NCBI GenBank assembly: GCA_013360485.1
Contig: JABWBN010000014.1
Coordinates: forward strand, 1 to 39,073
Length of the DNA: 39,073 bases
Source: Burkholderiaceae bacterium
Lineage (GTDB): Bacteria > Pseudomonadota > Gammaproteobacteria > Burkholderiales > Burkholderiaceae_C
Reading direction: 5' to 3'
Shown here: in pieces, positions 22,624 to 32,209 of the stretch
Numbering within the stretch: the stretch's first letter is position 1
Layout: each line of letters starts with the position of its first letter
Notes under the pieces: generated by a model
The model's input: only the letters and a program-made list of their open reading frames with translations
Told to the model about the DNA's origin: nothing
The model's database searches: none
Made by a program: the position numbers and the translations under genes

Positions 22624-23324
22624 TTCTTGGCAGCCCCCTTCGCCTTGGCCGCAGCGTCGGCCTTGGCCTTGCGGATCTCGGCGATCTCGTTGACGTCGAG
22701 GTAGCGGTAGGTGCGCGCCGTCGCCTCCATCGCCAGATTGCCAGAGCTGTCCTTCACCGGTGTGGTGATGTTCAGGTTATGCAGGGTGACGATACGAGAG
22801 AGATTGGCGACATCGGCCGTGAATGCACCGATGTCGTGATACCGCCCGCTGACCTTGATCGCGATCGGCAACTCGGCGTAGAAATCCTTCAGGTCGACCT
22901 GCCCCGGCTTGAACAACTCGAACTGCAAACCACGGCCGATACCGGCCTGGTTGATGTCCGACAGCAATGCGTCCATCTCGGCCTTGCCCGGCAACTGCTT
23001 TTCGAGCTGCGTGACGTACTCCTGCACCTGCTGCTTCTGCTTGCGCAACTCGGTGAGGTTCACCGCCTGAGCCAGCTTGGCACGGAAATCCTCCTTCAGC
23101 TTGGGCTCCTTGCTTCGCTCGAACTCGAGCGTCTCGGTGGCGCCGCTGATGATCACGAACCACAAGACGGCGACCGCGGCAGCGGCCATGGCCACCCATG
23201 CTGCGGCCTTGGGCAAGAAGGGCCAGTTGCCCGGCTCGCGGGTATTCAGACCCTTGAACTGCGAACTGACCTTGCCGAAGGCGCTGGCGATGTCGAGATT
23301 GGCGGGGAGTGTGGTGTCTGCCAT
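22620..23324 (-). CDS. pilO: Type IV pilus inner-membrane protein PilO
   Basis: This 234-aa protein has a short cytoplasmic N-terminus, one transmembrane helix (about residues 40-61, AAAWVAMAAAAVAVLWFVII), a periplasmic coiled-coil (LRKQKQQVQEYVTQLEKQLPG) and a ferredoxin-like domain with YHDIGAFTADVANLSRIVTLHN. It pairs with PilN in the alignment complex. The start at ATG 23324 has a GGAG site eight nt upstream. The C-terminus is Lys/Ala rich. Confidence 0.95.
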   Translation of the reverse strand: MADTTLPANLDIASAFGKVSSQFKGLNTREPGNWPFLPKAAAWVAMAAAAVAVLWFVIISGATETLEFERSKEPKLKEDFRAKLAQAVNLTELRKQKQQVQEYVTQLEKQLPGKAEMDALLSDINQAGIGRGLQFELFKPGQVDLKDFYAELPIAIKVSGRYHDIGAFTADVANLSRIVTLHNLNITTPVKDSSGNLAMEATARTYRYLDVNEIAEIRKAKADAAAKAKGAAKK

Positions 23325-23337
23325 TGCGCTAGCTCCG

Positions 23338-23979
23338 TCAGGTCGCCTTGCGAGGCACTGGGCCTGAGGGTCCGGACGCAGGCGCCGACGCCGGCTTGTC
23401 TGCACCCGGGGGGGGCGGTTGCTTCAGAGACACTCGAACCGAGAAGTCGAACAACCGACGCTGCTCGCGACTGCCTGCGGTGACCGGCACGTTGACTGCC
23501 TTGATCTCGACGAGGTCGGGCTGGCGCAGCCACTGCGATTGATGCTGGGCATTGCGCAACAGCTCGGACACCCGTTCGTTGGTCTGGGCGACCCCGGAAA
23601 TCGTCACCAGATCACCGTTCTGCTTGATCGAGGTGAGGTAGATCCCCTCCGGGGTGTAGCGAACGAGTTCGTCGAGCAGGTACACCGGCACGTTGCGGTT
23701 GGTCTGCAGGTCCTCGACCGCCTTCTGGCGCGCCTTCAGGCTGTCGATCTCGGCGCGCAAGTTGGCGATATCCTTGATCTGGCCCTCCAAGCGCTTGATT
23801 TCGCCGGTCAAGAAACTGTTGCGTTCTTCCTGGGCCGTGGTCATTTGAAGCACGACGCCATACCAGATGACGCCGATACCCAGGCCCAGCACGGCCGCGA
23901 GCCCGAGGCCGGAGAAGAACGCCCGCTTGCGCTGGCGGCGCTTCTCTTCGCGGTGCGGCAGGAGGTTGATCAGGATCAC
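23338..23979 (-). CDS. pilN: Type IV pilus inner-membrane protein PilN
   Basis: This 213-aa protein begins ILINLLPHREEKRR, the conserved cytoplasmic tail of PilN that docks into PilM. A transmembrane helix follows (about residues 19-41), then a coiled-coil and a periplasmic ferredoxin-like domain (YLLDELVRYTPEGIYLTSIK). The start is GTG 23979, which overlaps the pilM stop (GTGA); the tail motif begins right after it. A Pro-rich C-terminal tail is present. Confidence 0.94.
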   Translation of the reverse strand: MILINLLPHREEKRRQRKRAFFSGLGLAAVLGLGIGVIWYGVVLQMTTAQEERNSFLTGEIKRLEGQIKDIANLRAEIDSLKARQKAVEDLQTNRNVPVYLLDELVRYTPEGIYLTSIKQNGDLVTISGVAQTNERVSELLRNAQHQSQWLRQPDLVEIKAVNVPVTAGSREQRRLFDFSVRVSLKQPPPPGADKPASAPASGPSGPVPRKAT

Positions 23980-25055
23980 TGCACGAACCTCCTCATCGCA
24001 AGCCCGCATGCCGTGAGGTAGGACGGTGCGTCACGCCGCACCTTGGCCTCACGCACGGCCGAGCCGAGCTTCATGTTGTCGAAGGGGTTCACCACCATGG
24101 AGGCAAAGCCGGTCAGTTCGGTCACGCGCTCCTTGAGCCCGGGCAGCGTGGCCGTGCCACCGGCGAGCATGACGTAGTGGACCTTGTGGTGCGGGGTGCT
24201 GGTGAAGAAATACTGCAGTGCCCGGCCGATCTCCTGCGACAGGCTGTCGACGAACGGCGCCAGAATGATGTTGTCGTAATCGTCGGGCAGGTCGCCCGCG
24301 ATCTTCTTCTGCTCGGCTTCCTCGAACGAGAAGCCGTACTGCCGCGAGATCAGCTGTGTGAGCTGCGAGCCGCCGAAGGCCTGGTCCCGGTCATAGAGCA
24401 TATCGTCGTCCCGCAGCACCTTGAGGCTGGTGGTATCGGCACCGATTTCGAACAGCGCCACCAACGCATCGCGACCCTCATTGGGCAGCGAACCCACCAC
24501 ACGGGACATGGCCAGCCGGGATGCGTGCGACTCGATGTCGAGCACCATGGGCTTGAGGCCGGCGGCCTCGGCCAAACCCTGGCGGTCTTGCACCCGATCC
24601 TTGCGCGAAGCTGCGATCAGGACCTCGACATCGCCACTGGATGTGGCGCTCGGTCCAATCACGCAAAAATCTAGGCTCACTTCATCGAGCGAGAACGGGA
24701 TGTACTGATTGGCCTCGGACTCGACCTGAAGCTCGAGCTCTTCTTCGCGCAGCCCGGCCGGCAGCATGATCTTCTTGGTGATCACCGCTGACTGTGGCAT
24801 CGCCATGGCGACGTTCTTGGTCTTGGTGCCGCTCTTGTGCACCAGTTTTCGCACCGCCTCGGCCACTTCGTCGAACTTCTCGATCTGGCCATCGGTGATC
24901 CAGCCCTTCTCGAAGGGTTCGGAAGCGAAGCGCTCGAGCACGTACTCGCCGTTGGAGCTCTGACCCAGCTCGACGAGCTTGGCGCTCGACGAACTGATGT
25001 CCAGCCCGATCATCGGCTGGTGCTTGCGGCCCAGCAGCAAGTCCAGAAAGCTCAC
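23976..25055 (-). CDS. pilM: Type IV pilus actin-like ATPase PilM
   Basis: This 359-aa cytoplasmic, actin-like protein binds the PilN tail. Motifs are IGLDISSSSAKLVEL (phosphate 1), VAMAMPQSAVITKKI, VESEANQYIPFSLDEVSLDF, ALFEIGADTTSLKVL (phosphate 2) and YVMLAGGTATLPGLKERV (adenosine site), with NPFDNMKL near the end. The start is GTG 25055, supported by a GGGGAG site seven nt upstream. It is the first gene of pilMNOPQ and is divergent from the PBP1a gene, as in many proteobacteria. Confidence 0.96.
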   Translation of the reverse strand: MSFLDLLLGRKHQPMIGLDISSSSAKLVELGQSSNGEYVLERFASEPFEKGWITDGQIEKFDEVAEAVRKLVHKSGTKTKNVAMAMPQSAVITKKIMLPAGLREEELELQVESEANQYIPFSLDEVSLDFCVIGPSATSSGDVEVLIAASRKDRVQDRQGLAEAAGLKPMVLDIESHASRLAMSRVVGSLPNEGRDALVALFEIGADTTSLKVLRDDDMLYDRDQAFGGSQLTQLISRQYGFSFEEAEQKKIAGDLPDDYDNIILAPFVDSLSQEIGRALQYFFTSTPHHKVHYVMLAGGTATLPGLKERVTELTGFASMVVNPFDNMKLGSAVREAKVRRDAPSYLTACGLAMRRFVQ

Positions 25056-25112
25056 GACAGATCTCCCCTCTCGGGCGAAACAGGGACAGTCAATTCTTAA
25101 GAAACTACTTCA

Positions 25113-25141
25113 ATGCTAGCAGTAAAGCCTTTGTGCACCAA
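25113..25141 (-). promoter_or_regulatory. Putative sigma70 promoter of the pilMNOPQ operon
   Basis: On the minus strand, TTGGTG (25136-25141) and TAGCAT (25113-25118) lie 17 nt apart, about 58 nt before the pilM GTG. The surrounding 25090-25160 stretch is AT-richer than the genome average. It lies in the 229-nt divergent region shared with the PBP1a gene; no comparably good plus-strand pair was found for that gene. Confidence 0.5.
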
Positions 25142-25284
25142 AGGAATTTCCCTCGCCGAGTTTGTAACCTCGTTGCGATTCTCCGACGCCAGCACGCGCA
25201 TTTGAAACAAGGCGCTATCGCGGCAAGTCGCCGACGAGCTGCGATCCGGCGCCAGGTGTGACGTTCTATACACTTGCAGGCTCT

Positions 25285-27642
25285 ATGACGCAATCCGACA
25301 GTGGCGCCCCGCCCTACCCCGAATCCGGGCGCCGCCGGTGGTGGGCGACGCCCGTACGCCTGCTCACGTGGTGCGCGGGCGCCACACTCGCGGCGGTTGT
25401 CGGCATGCTGATGCTCCTGGCGGTCGCCCTGTCGGTGGCGTATCCGAACCTGCCCGAGGTCAGCGGCCTGGCGGACTACCGGCCACGTTTGCCCCTGCGG
25501 GTGATCTCCGCAGACGGTGTGCTTCTGGGCGAGTTTGGTGAGGAGCGCCGCATCTACACGCCCATTGCCCAGATCCCGCGGGTGATGCGGGAGGCCGTGC
25601 TGGCCATCGAGGACGCACGCTTCTACCGCCACAGCGGAGTCGACTACCTTGGCGTCGTACGAGCCGGACTGGCGCAGTTCAACCGCGCGAAGAGCCAGGG
25701 AGCATCGACGATCACGATGCAGGTAGCGCGAAATTTCTACCTGTCCACCGAGAAGACATTCACGCGCAAGATCTACGAAATCCTGTTGGCATTGAAGATC
25801 GAGAGCCAGTTGTCCAAGGACCAGATCCTGGAGCTGTACATGAACCAGATCTTCCTGGGCCAGCGGGCCTATGGCTTTGCCGCCGCCGCTGACATCTACT
25901 TCGGCAAGCCGCTCAAGGAACTCTCGATCGCCGAATCGGCCATGCTTGCGGGCCTGCCTCAGGCGCCCTCGGCTTACAACCCGATCGCCAACCCCCAGCG
26001 CGCGACACGTCGACAACAGTACATCATCCAGCGGATGTACGAAAACGGCTACATCACCGAGGAGCAGGCCGAGGCAGCGCGCCGCGAGCCTTTGCGTTAC
26101 CGCCCCCAAAACGATAGCGGCACCCATGCGGAGTACGTAGCCGAGACCGTGCGCCAGCTCGTTCACAGCCAATATGGTGACGAAACCACTACCCGGGGGC
26201 TCGACGTCCACGTGACGGTCGACTCTGCCGACCAACTCGTCGCCTACCGAGCCCTGCGCAGGGGTCTACTCAACTTCGAACGACGCCAGGTCTATCGCGG
26301 CCCCGAGGACTATGTCGACTTGCCGGCGGATCCTGCCGACCTGGATACGCGCATCGCCGAGGCACTGGCCGATCACCCGAACAACGACGAGCTCAAGGCT
26401 GCCGTCGTCCTGGAAGCGTCCCCCAGCAAGGTGGTTGCGGCACTGCAGTCGGGGGAGTCGATCACTGTCACCGGCGACGGGCTCAAGCCGGTAAGGTCAG
26501 GCTTGTCCTCGAAGGCGGGCCCGAAGACGCAGATCCGCCGCGGTGCCGTCGTTCGCGCCGTGAAGGGACCCAAGGGCGATTGGATACTCACGCAGCAGCC
26601 GGAAGTCGAAGGCGCGTTCGTCTCGATCGATCCTCGAACCGGTGCCATACGCGCGCTGGTGGGCGGTTTCGACTTCGGAAAGAACAAGTTCAACCATGTG
26701 ACGCAAGCTTGGAGACAGCCGGGCTCGAGCTTCAAGCCATTCATCTATTCCAGCGCGCTGGAGAAAGGCTTTACTGCTCAGACCACGGTCAACGACGCAC
26801 CACTGTTCTTTGACGCAGACGCCACCGGTAGCCAGCCCTGGGAACCCAAGAACTACGACGGCAAATTCGAAGGGCCGATGCCGCTGAAGCAGGCCCTGGC
26901 CAAGTCGAAGAACATGGTGTCTATCCGAGTTTTGGAGGCCGTGGGCACCCAGTACGCACAGGAATGGGCGACACGGTTCGGCTTCGATGCCGACAAGCAC
27001 CCGCCCTACCTCACCATGGCACTTGGCGCGGGTTCTGTCACTCCACTACAGATGGCCAGCGCCTACTCCGTCTTCGCAAACGGCGGCCACCGCGTCAATC
27101 CGATGCTGATCACCCGCATCACCGACAACCAGGGCCGCCTGCTGCGCGACGTGCAGCCGCCGGAGATCGACGAGTCCATGCGTGTGATCGATGCGCGCAA
27201 CGCTTTTGTCATGACCCAGCTCCTCGGCGAAGTCACCCGGGCCGGCACCGCGGCGGCTGTCCACCAGACGTTCCGCCGTGCCGACCTGTACGGGAAGACG
27301 GGCACGACGAACGACTCGATGGACGCCTGGTTCGCTGGCTACCAGCCCCACCTGACTGCTGTGGTGTGGATCGGCTACGACAACCCGCGCAAACTGGGCG
27401 ACCGCGAGACGGGAGGTGGGCTGGCCTTGCCGGTCTGGATGGAATACATGGCGCATGCATTGAAGAAGCTACCCCAGGTCGAGCCGGTGGTGCCCGAGGG
27501 TGTGGTGCAGCGCGACAGTGACTGGATCTATGACGAGTACGGCCCCGGTGCCGGGGTGAGCAGCGTCGGCATGGACGACAAGCTGCCGCAAGCGCCCACG
27601 GACGAGGAGCGCAAGGGCATCCTCGACCTCTTCCGGCGTTGA
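25285..27642 (+). CDS. mrcA: Penicillin-binding protein 1A (bifunctional)
   Basis: This 785-aa inner-membrane enzyme polymerises and cross-links peptidoglycan. One N-terminal helix (about residues 32-53) anchors it. The glycosyltransferase domain has the catalytic Glu109 in EDARFYRHSG and the family motif GASTITMQVARNFYL. An OB-like domain follows (region around 320-430, with a VDLPADPADLDTRIAEAL-type linker). The transpeptidase domain has Ser481 of SSFK, the SKN triad at 541-543 and KTGTTN from Lys671. ATG 25285 was chosen over the in-frame GTG at 25258 because the cytoplasmic tail then has the usual length. The gene is divergent from pilM and converges with cyaY. Confidence 0.95.
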   Translation: MTQSDSGAPPYPESGRRRWWATPVRLLTWCAGATLAAVVGMLMLLAVALSVAYPNLPEVSGLADYRPRLPLRVISADGVLLGEFGEERRIYTPIAQIPRVMREAVLAIEDARFYRHSGVDYLGVVRAGLAQFNRAKSQGASTITMQVARNFYLSTEKTFTRKIYEILLALKIESQLSKDQILELYMNQIFLGQRAYGFAAAADIYFGKPLKELSIAESAMLAGLPQAPSAYNPIANPQRATRRQQYIIQRMYENGYITEEQAEAARREPLRYRPQNDSGTHAEYVAETVRQLVHSQYGDETTTRGLDVHVTVDSADQLVAYRALRRGLLNFERRQVYRGPEDYVDLPADPADLDTRIAEALADHPNNDELKAAVVLEASPSKVVAALQSGESITVTGDGLKPVRSGLSSKAGPKTQIRRGAVVRAVKGPKGDWILTQQPEVEGAFVSIDPRTGAIRALVGGFDFGKNKFNHVTQAWRQPGSSFKPFIYSSALEKGFTAQTTVNDAPLFFDADATGSQPWEPKNYDGKFEGPMPLKQALAKSKNMVSIRVLEAVGTQYAQEWATRFGFDADKHPPYLTMALGAGSVTPLQMASAYSVFANGGHRVNPMLITRITDNQGRLLRDVQPPEIDESMRVIDARNAFVMTQLLGEVTRAGTAAAVHQTFRRADLYGKTGTTNDSMDAWFAGYQPHLTAVVWIGYDNPRKLGDRETGGGLALPVWMEYMAHALKKLPQVEPVVPEGVVQRDSDWIYDEYGPGAGVSSVGMDDKLPQAPTDEERKGILDLFRR

Positions 27643-27734
27643 CCTCCTTCAGCCCAGAGGCACGCACCGCGGAAACTCGCGCCCAGAGGCCCGCCACCTG
27701 CGGCCAACCGCGCGGCGGCAGGCTCGAGCCCGAC

Positions 27735-28088
27735 TCAGCTTGGCGAAAACACCAGCGCCCGAGCCGCCTGCTCGCTGGCGCATTTCGACAGCAGGTCGAA
27801 GAACTCGCGGTCATCGCGCGTATCGCGCCACAGGCCTTGGGTATACCGGAAGTGATGCCCCCCGGAGCGGGCCGCCAGCCAGATTTCGTGCAAGGGCGGC
27901 TGCGTGTTGATCACGATCTTGCTGCCGCCCGGAAAGCTCAATTCGAGCAGTCCCCCGGTGCGCGCTGAGTCGATGTCGATCACGTCGTCCTGCAGCCACG
28001 CATCGACGATGGACTCGATGCGCGCCAGCACGGCGTGCGCCACGTGATGGAACTCGGCATCGGTCAGGCTGGAAGACTCGGGGCTCAT
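27735..28088 (-). CDS. cyaY: Frataxin homologue CyaY
   Basis: This 117-aa protein regulates iron-sulfur cluster assembly through IscS and binds iron on an acidic ridge. The sequence has the frataxin layout: an acidic first helix (LTDAEFHHVAHAVLARIE), then VIDIDSARTGGLLELSFPGGSKIVINTQP, then EIWLAARSGGHHF and a C-terminal helix (REFFDLLSKCASEQA). Length is normal. The ATG at 28088 gives the usual MSPE-type start. It lies back to back with lptM, with only 15 nt between the two starts, and converges with the PBP1a gene. Confidence 0.93.
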   Translation of the reverse strand: MSPESSSLTDAEFHHVAHAVLARIESIVDAWLQDDVIDIDSARTGGLLELSFPGGSKIVINTQPPLHEIWLAARSGGHHFRYTQGLWRDTRDDREFFDLLSKCASEQAARALVFSPS

Positions 28089-28103
28089 GGCGATAATGCC
28101 TTC

Positions 28104-28238
28104 ATGCATCGGAACGCCAGTGTAGCCATCTGCGCCATCCTGATCGGCATCATGGTCGGCCTGCTCGCCGGGTGCGGCCAGAAAGGGCCGTTGCGCTTGC
28201 CGGCGCCAGCGCCCGCCGCTTCGGGCAGCACGGGCTAG
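28104..28238 (+). CDS. lptM: Small LPS-assembly lipoprotein LptM (YifL-like)
   Basis: This 44-aa lipoprotein has a signal peptide (SVAICAILIGIMVGLLAGC, Cys at residue 24) and the family hallmark GCGQKGPLRLP directly after the lipobox, followed by a Pro/Ala tail. LptM assists LptD maturation at the outer membrane. ATG 28104 was chosen because it gives a standard signal peptide; an upstream in-frame start would run through the cyaY 5' coding region. In many betaproteobacteria lptM is divergent from cyaY and followed by lysA; here lysA is absent and a transporter gene converges instead. Confidence 0.88.
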   Translation: MHRNASVAICAILIGIMVGLLAGCGQKGPLRLPAPAPAASGSTG

Positions 28239-28298
28239 GCGACGGGGCGCGCTTCGCAATCAGGTCGTGTCGCACGGCACGCCCTATCGCCGCACCCG

Positions 28299-29291
28299 CT
28301 AGATCCGCCCCTCGGCCACGCCGTGGCATGCCACCTGGATGCCCTTGAATGGCAACAGTTCCGGGCGCTCGTTCGAGCAACGCGCATTCGCGTGCGGGCA
28401 GCGGGGATGGAAGGCGCAACCACTGGGTGGGTTCAGCGGGTTCGGCACCTCGCCTTGCACCGGCGTGCGTGCGCGGCCCGTCATGCCGATGTCCGGGATC
28501 GCATCGAGCAGCATCCGCGTGTAGGGGTGCCGCGGTGCGCTGAACAGCGACTGGCGACCTGCGAGTTCGACCAGGCGGCCCAGGTACATCACGCCCACAT
28601 GGTCACTCACGTGGCGCACGACCGCCAGGTTGTGTGAGATGAACAGGTAGGTCAGCCCGCGCTCGCGCTGCAGGTCCTTCATGATGTTGAGCACCTGCGC
28701 CTGGACCGACACGTCCAATGCCGAAGTCGGCTCGTCGCAGACCAGGAACTCGGGCTGCGTCGCCAGCGCGCGGGCAATCGAGATGCGCTGACGCTGTCCG
28801 CCGGAGAACTGGTGCGGGAACTTCTCCATATCGGCCGCAGCCAGACCCACCGAAGCGAGCAACTCACCGACTTGTCGCCTGAGCGTGGCGTCATCGGTGA
28901 CCAGCGCATGCTCGCGCAGCGGTTCACCGACGATGTCGCGGACCTTCCAGCGCGGGTTCAGGCTCGCATAAGGGTCCTGGAAAATCATTTGCATGCGCTT
29001 GCGCAACATGCGCCCCTGCGGGGTGGCGAGTGTGGCCTGGGTGTCCTGACCATCGAAACGCACTTCCCCACGCGTGGGGCCGTAGAGGCCCACCAACAGG
29101 CGCGCCACCGTGCTCTTGCCACAGCCCGATTCGCCGACGAGCGCCAGCGTCTTGCCGCGCTCGATCGTGAAACTCACGCCGTCGACCGCATGCACGAACA
29201 GCCGAGGCTTGCGCTCGAGCACCCGGTTGAGCCACGGCGGCGAAACATCGAACACCTTGGCCAGCCCCTGAACCTGCACCAGCGCGTTCAT
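28299..29291 (-). CDS. Peptide/nickel-type ABC transporter ATPase (second ATPase, OppF/DppF-like)
   Basis: This 330-aa ATPase has Walker [10 protein letters not shown], signature [15 protein letters not shown] and Walker [13 protein letters not shown]. It ends with the oligopeptide-transporter C-terminal cysteine region ([15 protein letters not shown], later VACHG), which binds a 4Fe-4S cluster in some family members. The ATG at 29291 overlaps the stop of the first ATPase gene by 4 nt. It is the last gene of the four-gene operon, and its stop faces lptM across 60 nt. The substrate (peptides, nickel or other) cannot be read from this subunit. Confidence 0.93.
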   Translation of the reverse strand: MNALVQVQGLAKVFDVSPPWLNRVLERKPRLFVHAVDGVSFTIERGKTLALVGESGCGKSTVARLLVGLYGPTRGEVRFDGQDTQATLATPQGRMLRKRMQMIFQDPYASLNPRWKVRDIVGEPLREHALVTDDATLRRQVGELLASVGLAAADMEKFPHQFSGGQRQRISIARALATQPEFLVCDEPTSALDVSVQAQVLNIMKDLQRERGLTYLFISHNLAVVRHVSDHVGVMYLGRLVELAGRQSLFSAPRHPYTRMLLDAIPDIGMTGRARTPVQGEVPNPLNPPSGCAFHPRCPHANARCSNERPELLPFKGIQVACHGVAEGRI

Positions 29292-30271
29292 TGGACGCCC
29301 CCCGCGGCCTGCGTGGCCAGCCAGCAGGCGGCACGCGTGGCACCCGCCGGCATCAGTTCGGGTCGGTCGCTGCGGCAGCGATCGATCGCCCGCGGACAGC
29401 GCGGATGAAAGGCGCAGCCGTTCGGAATCGCCGTGAGCCTGGGCATTGCGCCGTCGATCTGCATCAGCCGCTCGCGATCGGCATCCATCGATGGGATGGA
29501 GCCCATCAGACCCACCGTGTAGGGGTGCGCAGGTCGGTGGATCACATCGGCCACCGGCCCCACCTCGGCGATGCGGCCGGCGTACATCACCGCCACCCGA
29601 TCGCACGACTCCGCGATCACGCCCATATCGTGGGTCACCAGCATCACAGCCGCCCCATGCTCCTTGGTCAGCCGCTTGAGCAGGCTGATGATCTGCGCCT
29701 GAATGGACACGTCCAGCGCCGTCGTGGGCTCGTCGGCGACGATGAGCTTGGGCTCGGCCGCCAGGGCCAGTGCGATCACCACCCGCTGGCGCATGCCGCC
29801 AGAGAACTGGTGCGGGTACTGGTCGATGCGCTGCTCTGCCGCCGGGATGCCGGTCTCCTGCAACAGTCGGATCGCACGCTGCTTCGCCGCTTGGGCGTCG
29901 AGACCGAGATGAACCTGGATCGTCTCCGTGAGTTGACGCCCCACGGTGACCAGCGGATTCAGGGAGGTCAACGGGTCCTGGAAAATCGCGCCGATCTGGC
30001 GACCACGGATCTGTCGCATCTGATCGTGCGTGAGCGTGTCGATGCGCTGGCCAGCCAGACGGATCTCGCCGGCAGCGATCCGGCCCGGCGGTTCCAGCAG
30101 GCCGATGATGGCCGCGCCGGTCAGCGACTTGCCGGCGCCCGATTCGCCGACCACGCCGAGGATCTCGCCCGGGGCGATGTCGAACGAAATGTCGTCCAGG
30201 GCACGCAAGGTGCCGCGCCGCGTTGGGAACTCCACGCGCAGGTGACTGACTTCGAGCAATGGTGCAGACAT
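29288..30271 (-). CDS. Peptide/nickel-type ABC transporter ATPase (first ATPase, OppD/DppD-like)
   Basis: This 327-aa ATPase has Walker [10 protein letters not shown], the Q-loop segment [14 protein letters not shown], signature [15 protein letters not shown] and Walker [13 protein letters not shown]. The C-terminal oligo_HPY part carries [14 protein letters not shown]. It works with the paired ATPase at 28299-29291 and the two permeases. The ATG at 30271 lies 7 nt after the second permease's stop, so translation is probably coupled. Confidence 0.93.
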   Translation of the reverse strand: MSAPLLEVSHLRVEFPTRRGTLRALDDISFDIAPGEILGVVGESGAGKSLTGAAIIGLLEPPGRIAAGEIRLAGQRIDTLTHDQMRQIRGRQIGAIFQDPLTSLNPLVTVGRQLTETIQVHLGLDAQAAKQRAIRLLQETGIPAAEQRIDQYPHQFSGGMRQRVVIALALAAEPKLIVADEPTTALDVSIQAQIISLLKRLTKEHGAAVMLVTHDMGVIAESCDRVAVMYAGRIAEVGPVADVIHRPAHPYTVGLMGSIPSMDADRERLMQIDGAMPRLTAIPNGCAFHPRCPRAIDRCRSDRPELMPAGATRAACWLATQAAGGVQ

Positions 30272-30278
30272 GTCGGTG

Positions 30279-31220
30279 TCAGCGCAGGCGCGGGTTCAGG
30301 GCGTCGCGCAACCAGTCGCCCAGCAAGTTGACGGACAGGGCGATCATGATCAGCACCACACCCGGGAAGATGGTGATCCACCACTCGCCGGAGAACAGGA
30401 AGTCCTGGCCCACGCGGATCAGGGTGCCCAGCGAGGGCGAAGTCGGCGGCACGCCGACGCCGAGGAACGACAACGTGGCCTCGGTGATGATGGCCGTGGC
30501 GATGTGAATCGTGGCCAGCACCAGAACCGGCCCCAGGACGTTGGGCAGGACATGCCGGCGCATGATGCGCATCGGCGACACACCGATCACCCGCGCCGCC
30601 TGCACGTACTCCTTCTGCCGCTCGACCAGGGTGGAGCCGCGCACCGTGCGCGCGTACTGCACCCAACCGGTCAGCGAAATGGCGATGATGAGCACCGTGA
30701 ATGCCAGCGTGTCGTGCGCATTGGGAAACAGGGCCCGGCCCACTCCATCGATCAGCAACGCAATCAGGATCGACGGGAACGACAGCATCACGTCGCACAC
30801 CCGCATGATGAAGGCATCGACCCGACCACCCACGAAGCCCGACAGCAGGCCCAGGGCAACGCCGACCACGACCGACACCAGGACCGACGCGAGCCCGACG
30901 AACAAGGAGATGCGCGACCCGTACATCAGGGCCGACAGGATGTCGCGTCCCTGGTCGTCGGTGCCGAGCAGGTACTTGCTCGTGCCCTCGGGCATCCACG
31001 CCGGTGGCAGACGCGCATCCATCAGTTCGAGCGAGGCCAGGTCGAGCGGGTTGTGCGGAGCCAGCCAGTGCGCGAAGACGGCGCAGATCACGCACACCAG
31101 CGCCACCAGGGCGGCGAGCACCGCCACCGGCGAGGTTCGGAAGCTGTACCAGACATCGCTGTCCAGGAAGCGCGCCAGCGCTCCTGGCGCAGCCGGCTGC
31201 GCTAGGGAGGTGTCATTCAT
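30279..31220 (-). CDS. Peptide/nickel-type ABC transporter permease (OppC/DppC-like)
   Basis: This 313-aa inner-membrane permease has an N-terminal OppC_N segment with one helix near residues 32-53, then the binding-protein-dependent transport domain. Family motifs are LLGTDDQGRDILSALMYGSRISL and the EAA loop region EYVQAARVIGVSPMRIMRRHVLPN, followed by TLSFLGVGVPPTSPSLGTLI. The start was set at ATG 31220, 5 nt after the upstream permease stop. It pairs with the OppB/DppB-like permease. Confidence 0.93.
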   Translation of the reverse strand: MNDTSLAQPAAPGALARFLDSDVWYSFRTSPVAVLAALVALVCVICAVFAHWLAPHNPLDLASLELMDARLPPAWMPEGTSKYLLGTDDQGRDILSALMYGSRISLFVGLASVLVSVVVGVALGLLSGFVGGRVDAFIMRVCDVMLSFPSILIALLIDGVGRALFPNAHDTLAFTVLIIAISLTGWVQYARTVRGSTLVERQKEYVQAARVIGVSPMRIMRRHVLPNVLGPVLVLATIHIATAIITEATLSFLGVGVPPTSPSLGTLIRVGQDFLFSGEWWITIFPGVVLIMIALSVNLLGDWLRDALNPRLR

Positions 31221-31225
31221 GGGGG

Positions 31226-32209
31226 TCAGTGTCCGGCGGCACCGCGCTCGATGCGCAGGCGCGGGTCGACTGCGAAGTACAGCAGGTCGACCACCAGGTT
31301 GATGATCACGAAGATCAGGGCGATCAGGCACAGGTAGGCGGCCATGACCGGGATGTCGGCGAACTGCACCGCCTGGATGAACAGCAGCCCCATGCCCGGC
31401 CACTGGAACACCGTCTCGGTGACGATGGCGAACGCGATGATCGCGCCCAGTTGCAGGCCAGCTATGGTGATCACGGGTACCAGGGTGTTCTTCAGCGCAT
31501 GCCCGAAGTAGACCCGGCGGTCCGGCAGGCCGCGGGCACGGGCGAACTTGATGTAGTCGGTGCGCAGCACTTCCAGCATCTCCGAGCGCACCAGGCGCAG
31601 CACCAGCGTCATGGGAAACAACGACAGCGTGAATGCGGGCAACAGCAGGTGCTTCAGGCCATCGGCGGTGAGCAGCCCGGTGCTGAGCCAACCCAGCGTG
31701 ACGACATCGCCGCGGCCGAAGCTGGGCAACCACTTGAAGGTGACGGCGAAAACCAGGATCAAAAGTATCCCGATCAGGAAGTTGGGCAGCGAGACGCCCA
31801 GCAGCGAGCCGGTCATCACCACCTGCGACATGAACGTTCCCCTGCGCAGGGCGGCATACACGCCCAGCGGAATGCCGACCGCCAGACCGAGCACCGCCGC
31901 AACGGCTGCCAACTCGAGCGTGGCGGGGAAGCGCTCGGCAATGAGCGACGACACCTTGCGTCCCTGCCGCAGGCTCAGGCCGAACTCACCCTGCGCGGCA
32001 TTGCCGATGAACTTGCCGAACTGGACGATGAAGGGCTGATCCAGCCCCAAGTCGGCGCGCAGCTGCTCGCGCTGTTGCGGCGTGGCATCCTGGCCCAGCA
32101 GGTTGGTGACCGGATCGCCCACATACTGGAACAGCATGAAGGCGATGAAGGCCACGGTGACCATGACGATCATCGCCTGGATCAAGCGGCGGAGGATAAA
32201 GGCAAGCAT
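31226..32209 (-). CDS. Peptide/nickel-type ABC transporter permease (OppB/DppB-like)
   Basis: This 327-aa permease has a first helix (LIQAMIVMVTVAFIAFMLFQ), then GDPVTNLLGQDATPQQREQLRADLGLDQP, typical of DppB-type subunits, and the EAA loop DYIKFARARGLPDRRVYFGHALKNTLVPV. It ends GLLFIQAVQFADIPVM and the usual C-terminal helix with DPRLR. ATG 32209 gives the standard MLAFILRRL start. It is the first gene of the four-gene operon. No periplasmic binding-protein gene lies upstream or downstream in this window; the next gene on this strand is a porin. Confidence 0.93.
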   Translation of the reverse strand: MLAFILRRLIQAMIVMVTVAFIAFMLFQYVGDPVTNLLGQDATPQQREQLRADLGLDQPFIVQFGKFIGNAAQGEFGLSLRQGRKVSSLIAERFPATLELAAVAAVLGLAVGIPLGVYAALRRGTFMSQVVMTGSLLGVSLPNFLIGILLILVFAVTFKWLPSFGRGDVVTLGWLSTGLLTADGLKHLLLPAFTLSLFPMTLVLRLVRSEMLEVLRTDYIKFARARGLPDRRVYFGHALKNTLVPVITIAGLQLGAIIAFAIVTETVFQWPGMGLLFIQAVQFADIPVMAAYLCLIALIFVIINLVVDLLYFAVDPRLRIERGAAGH

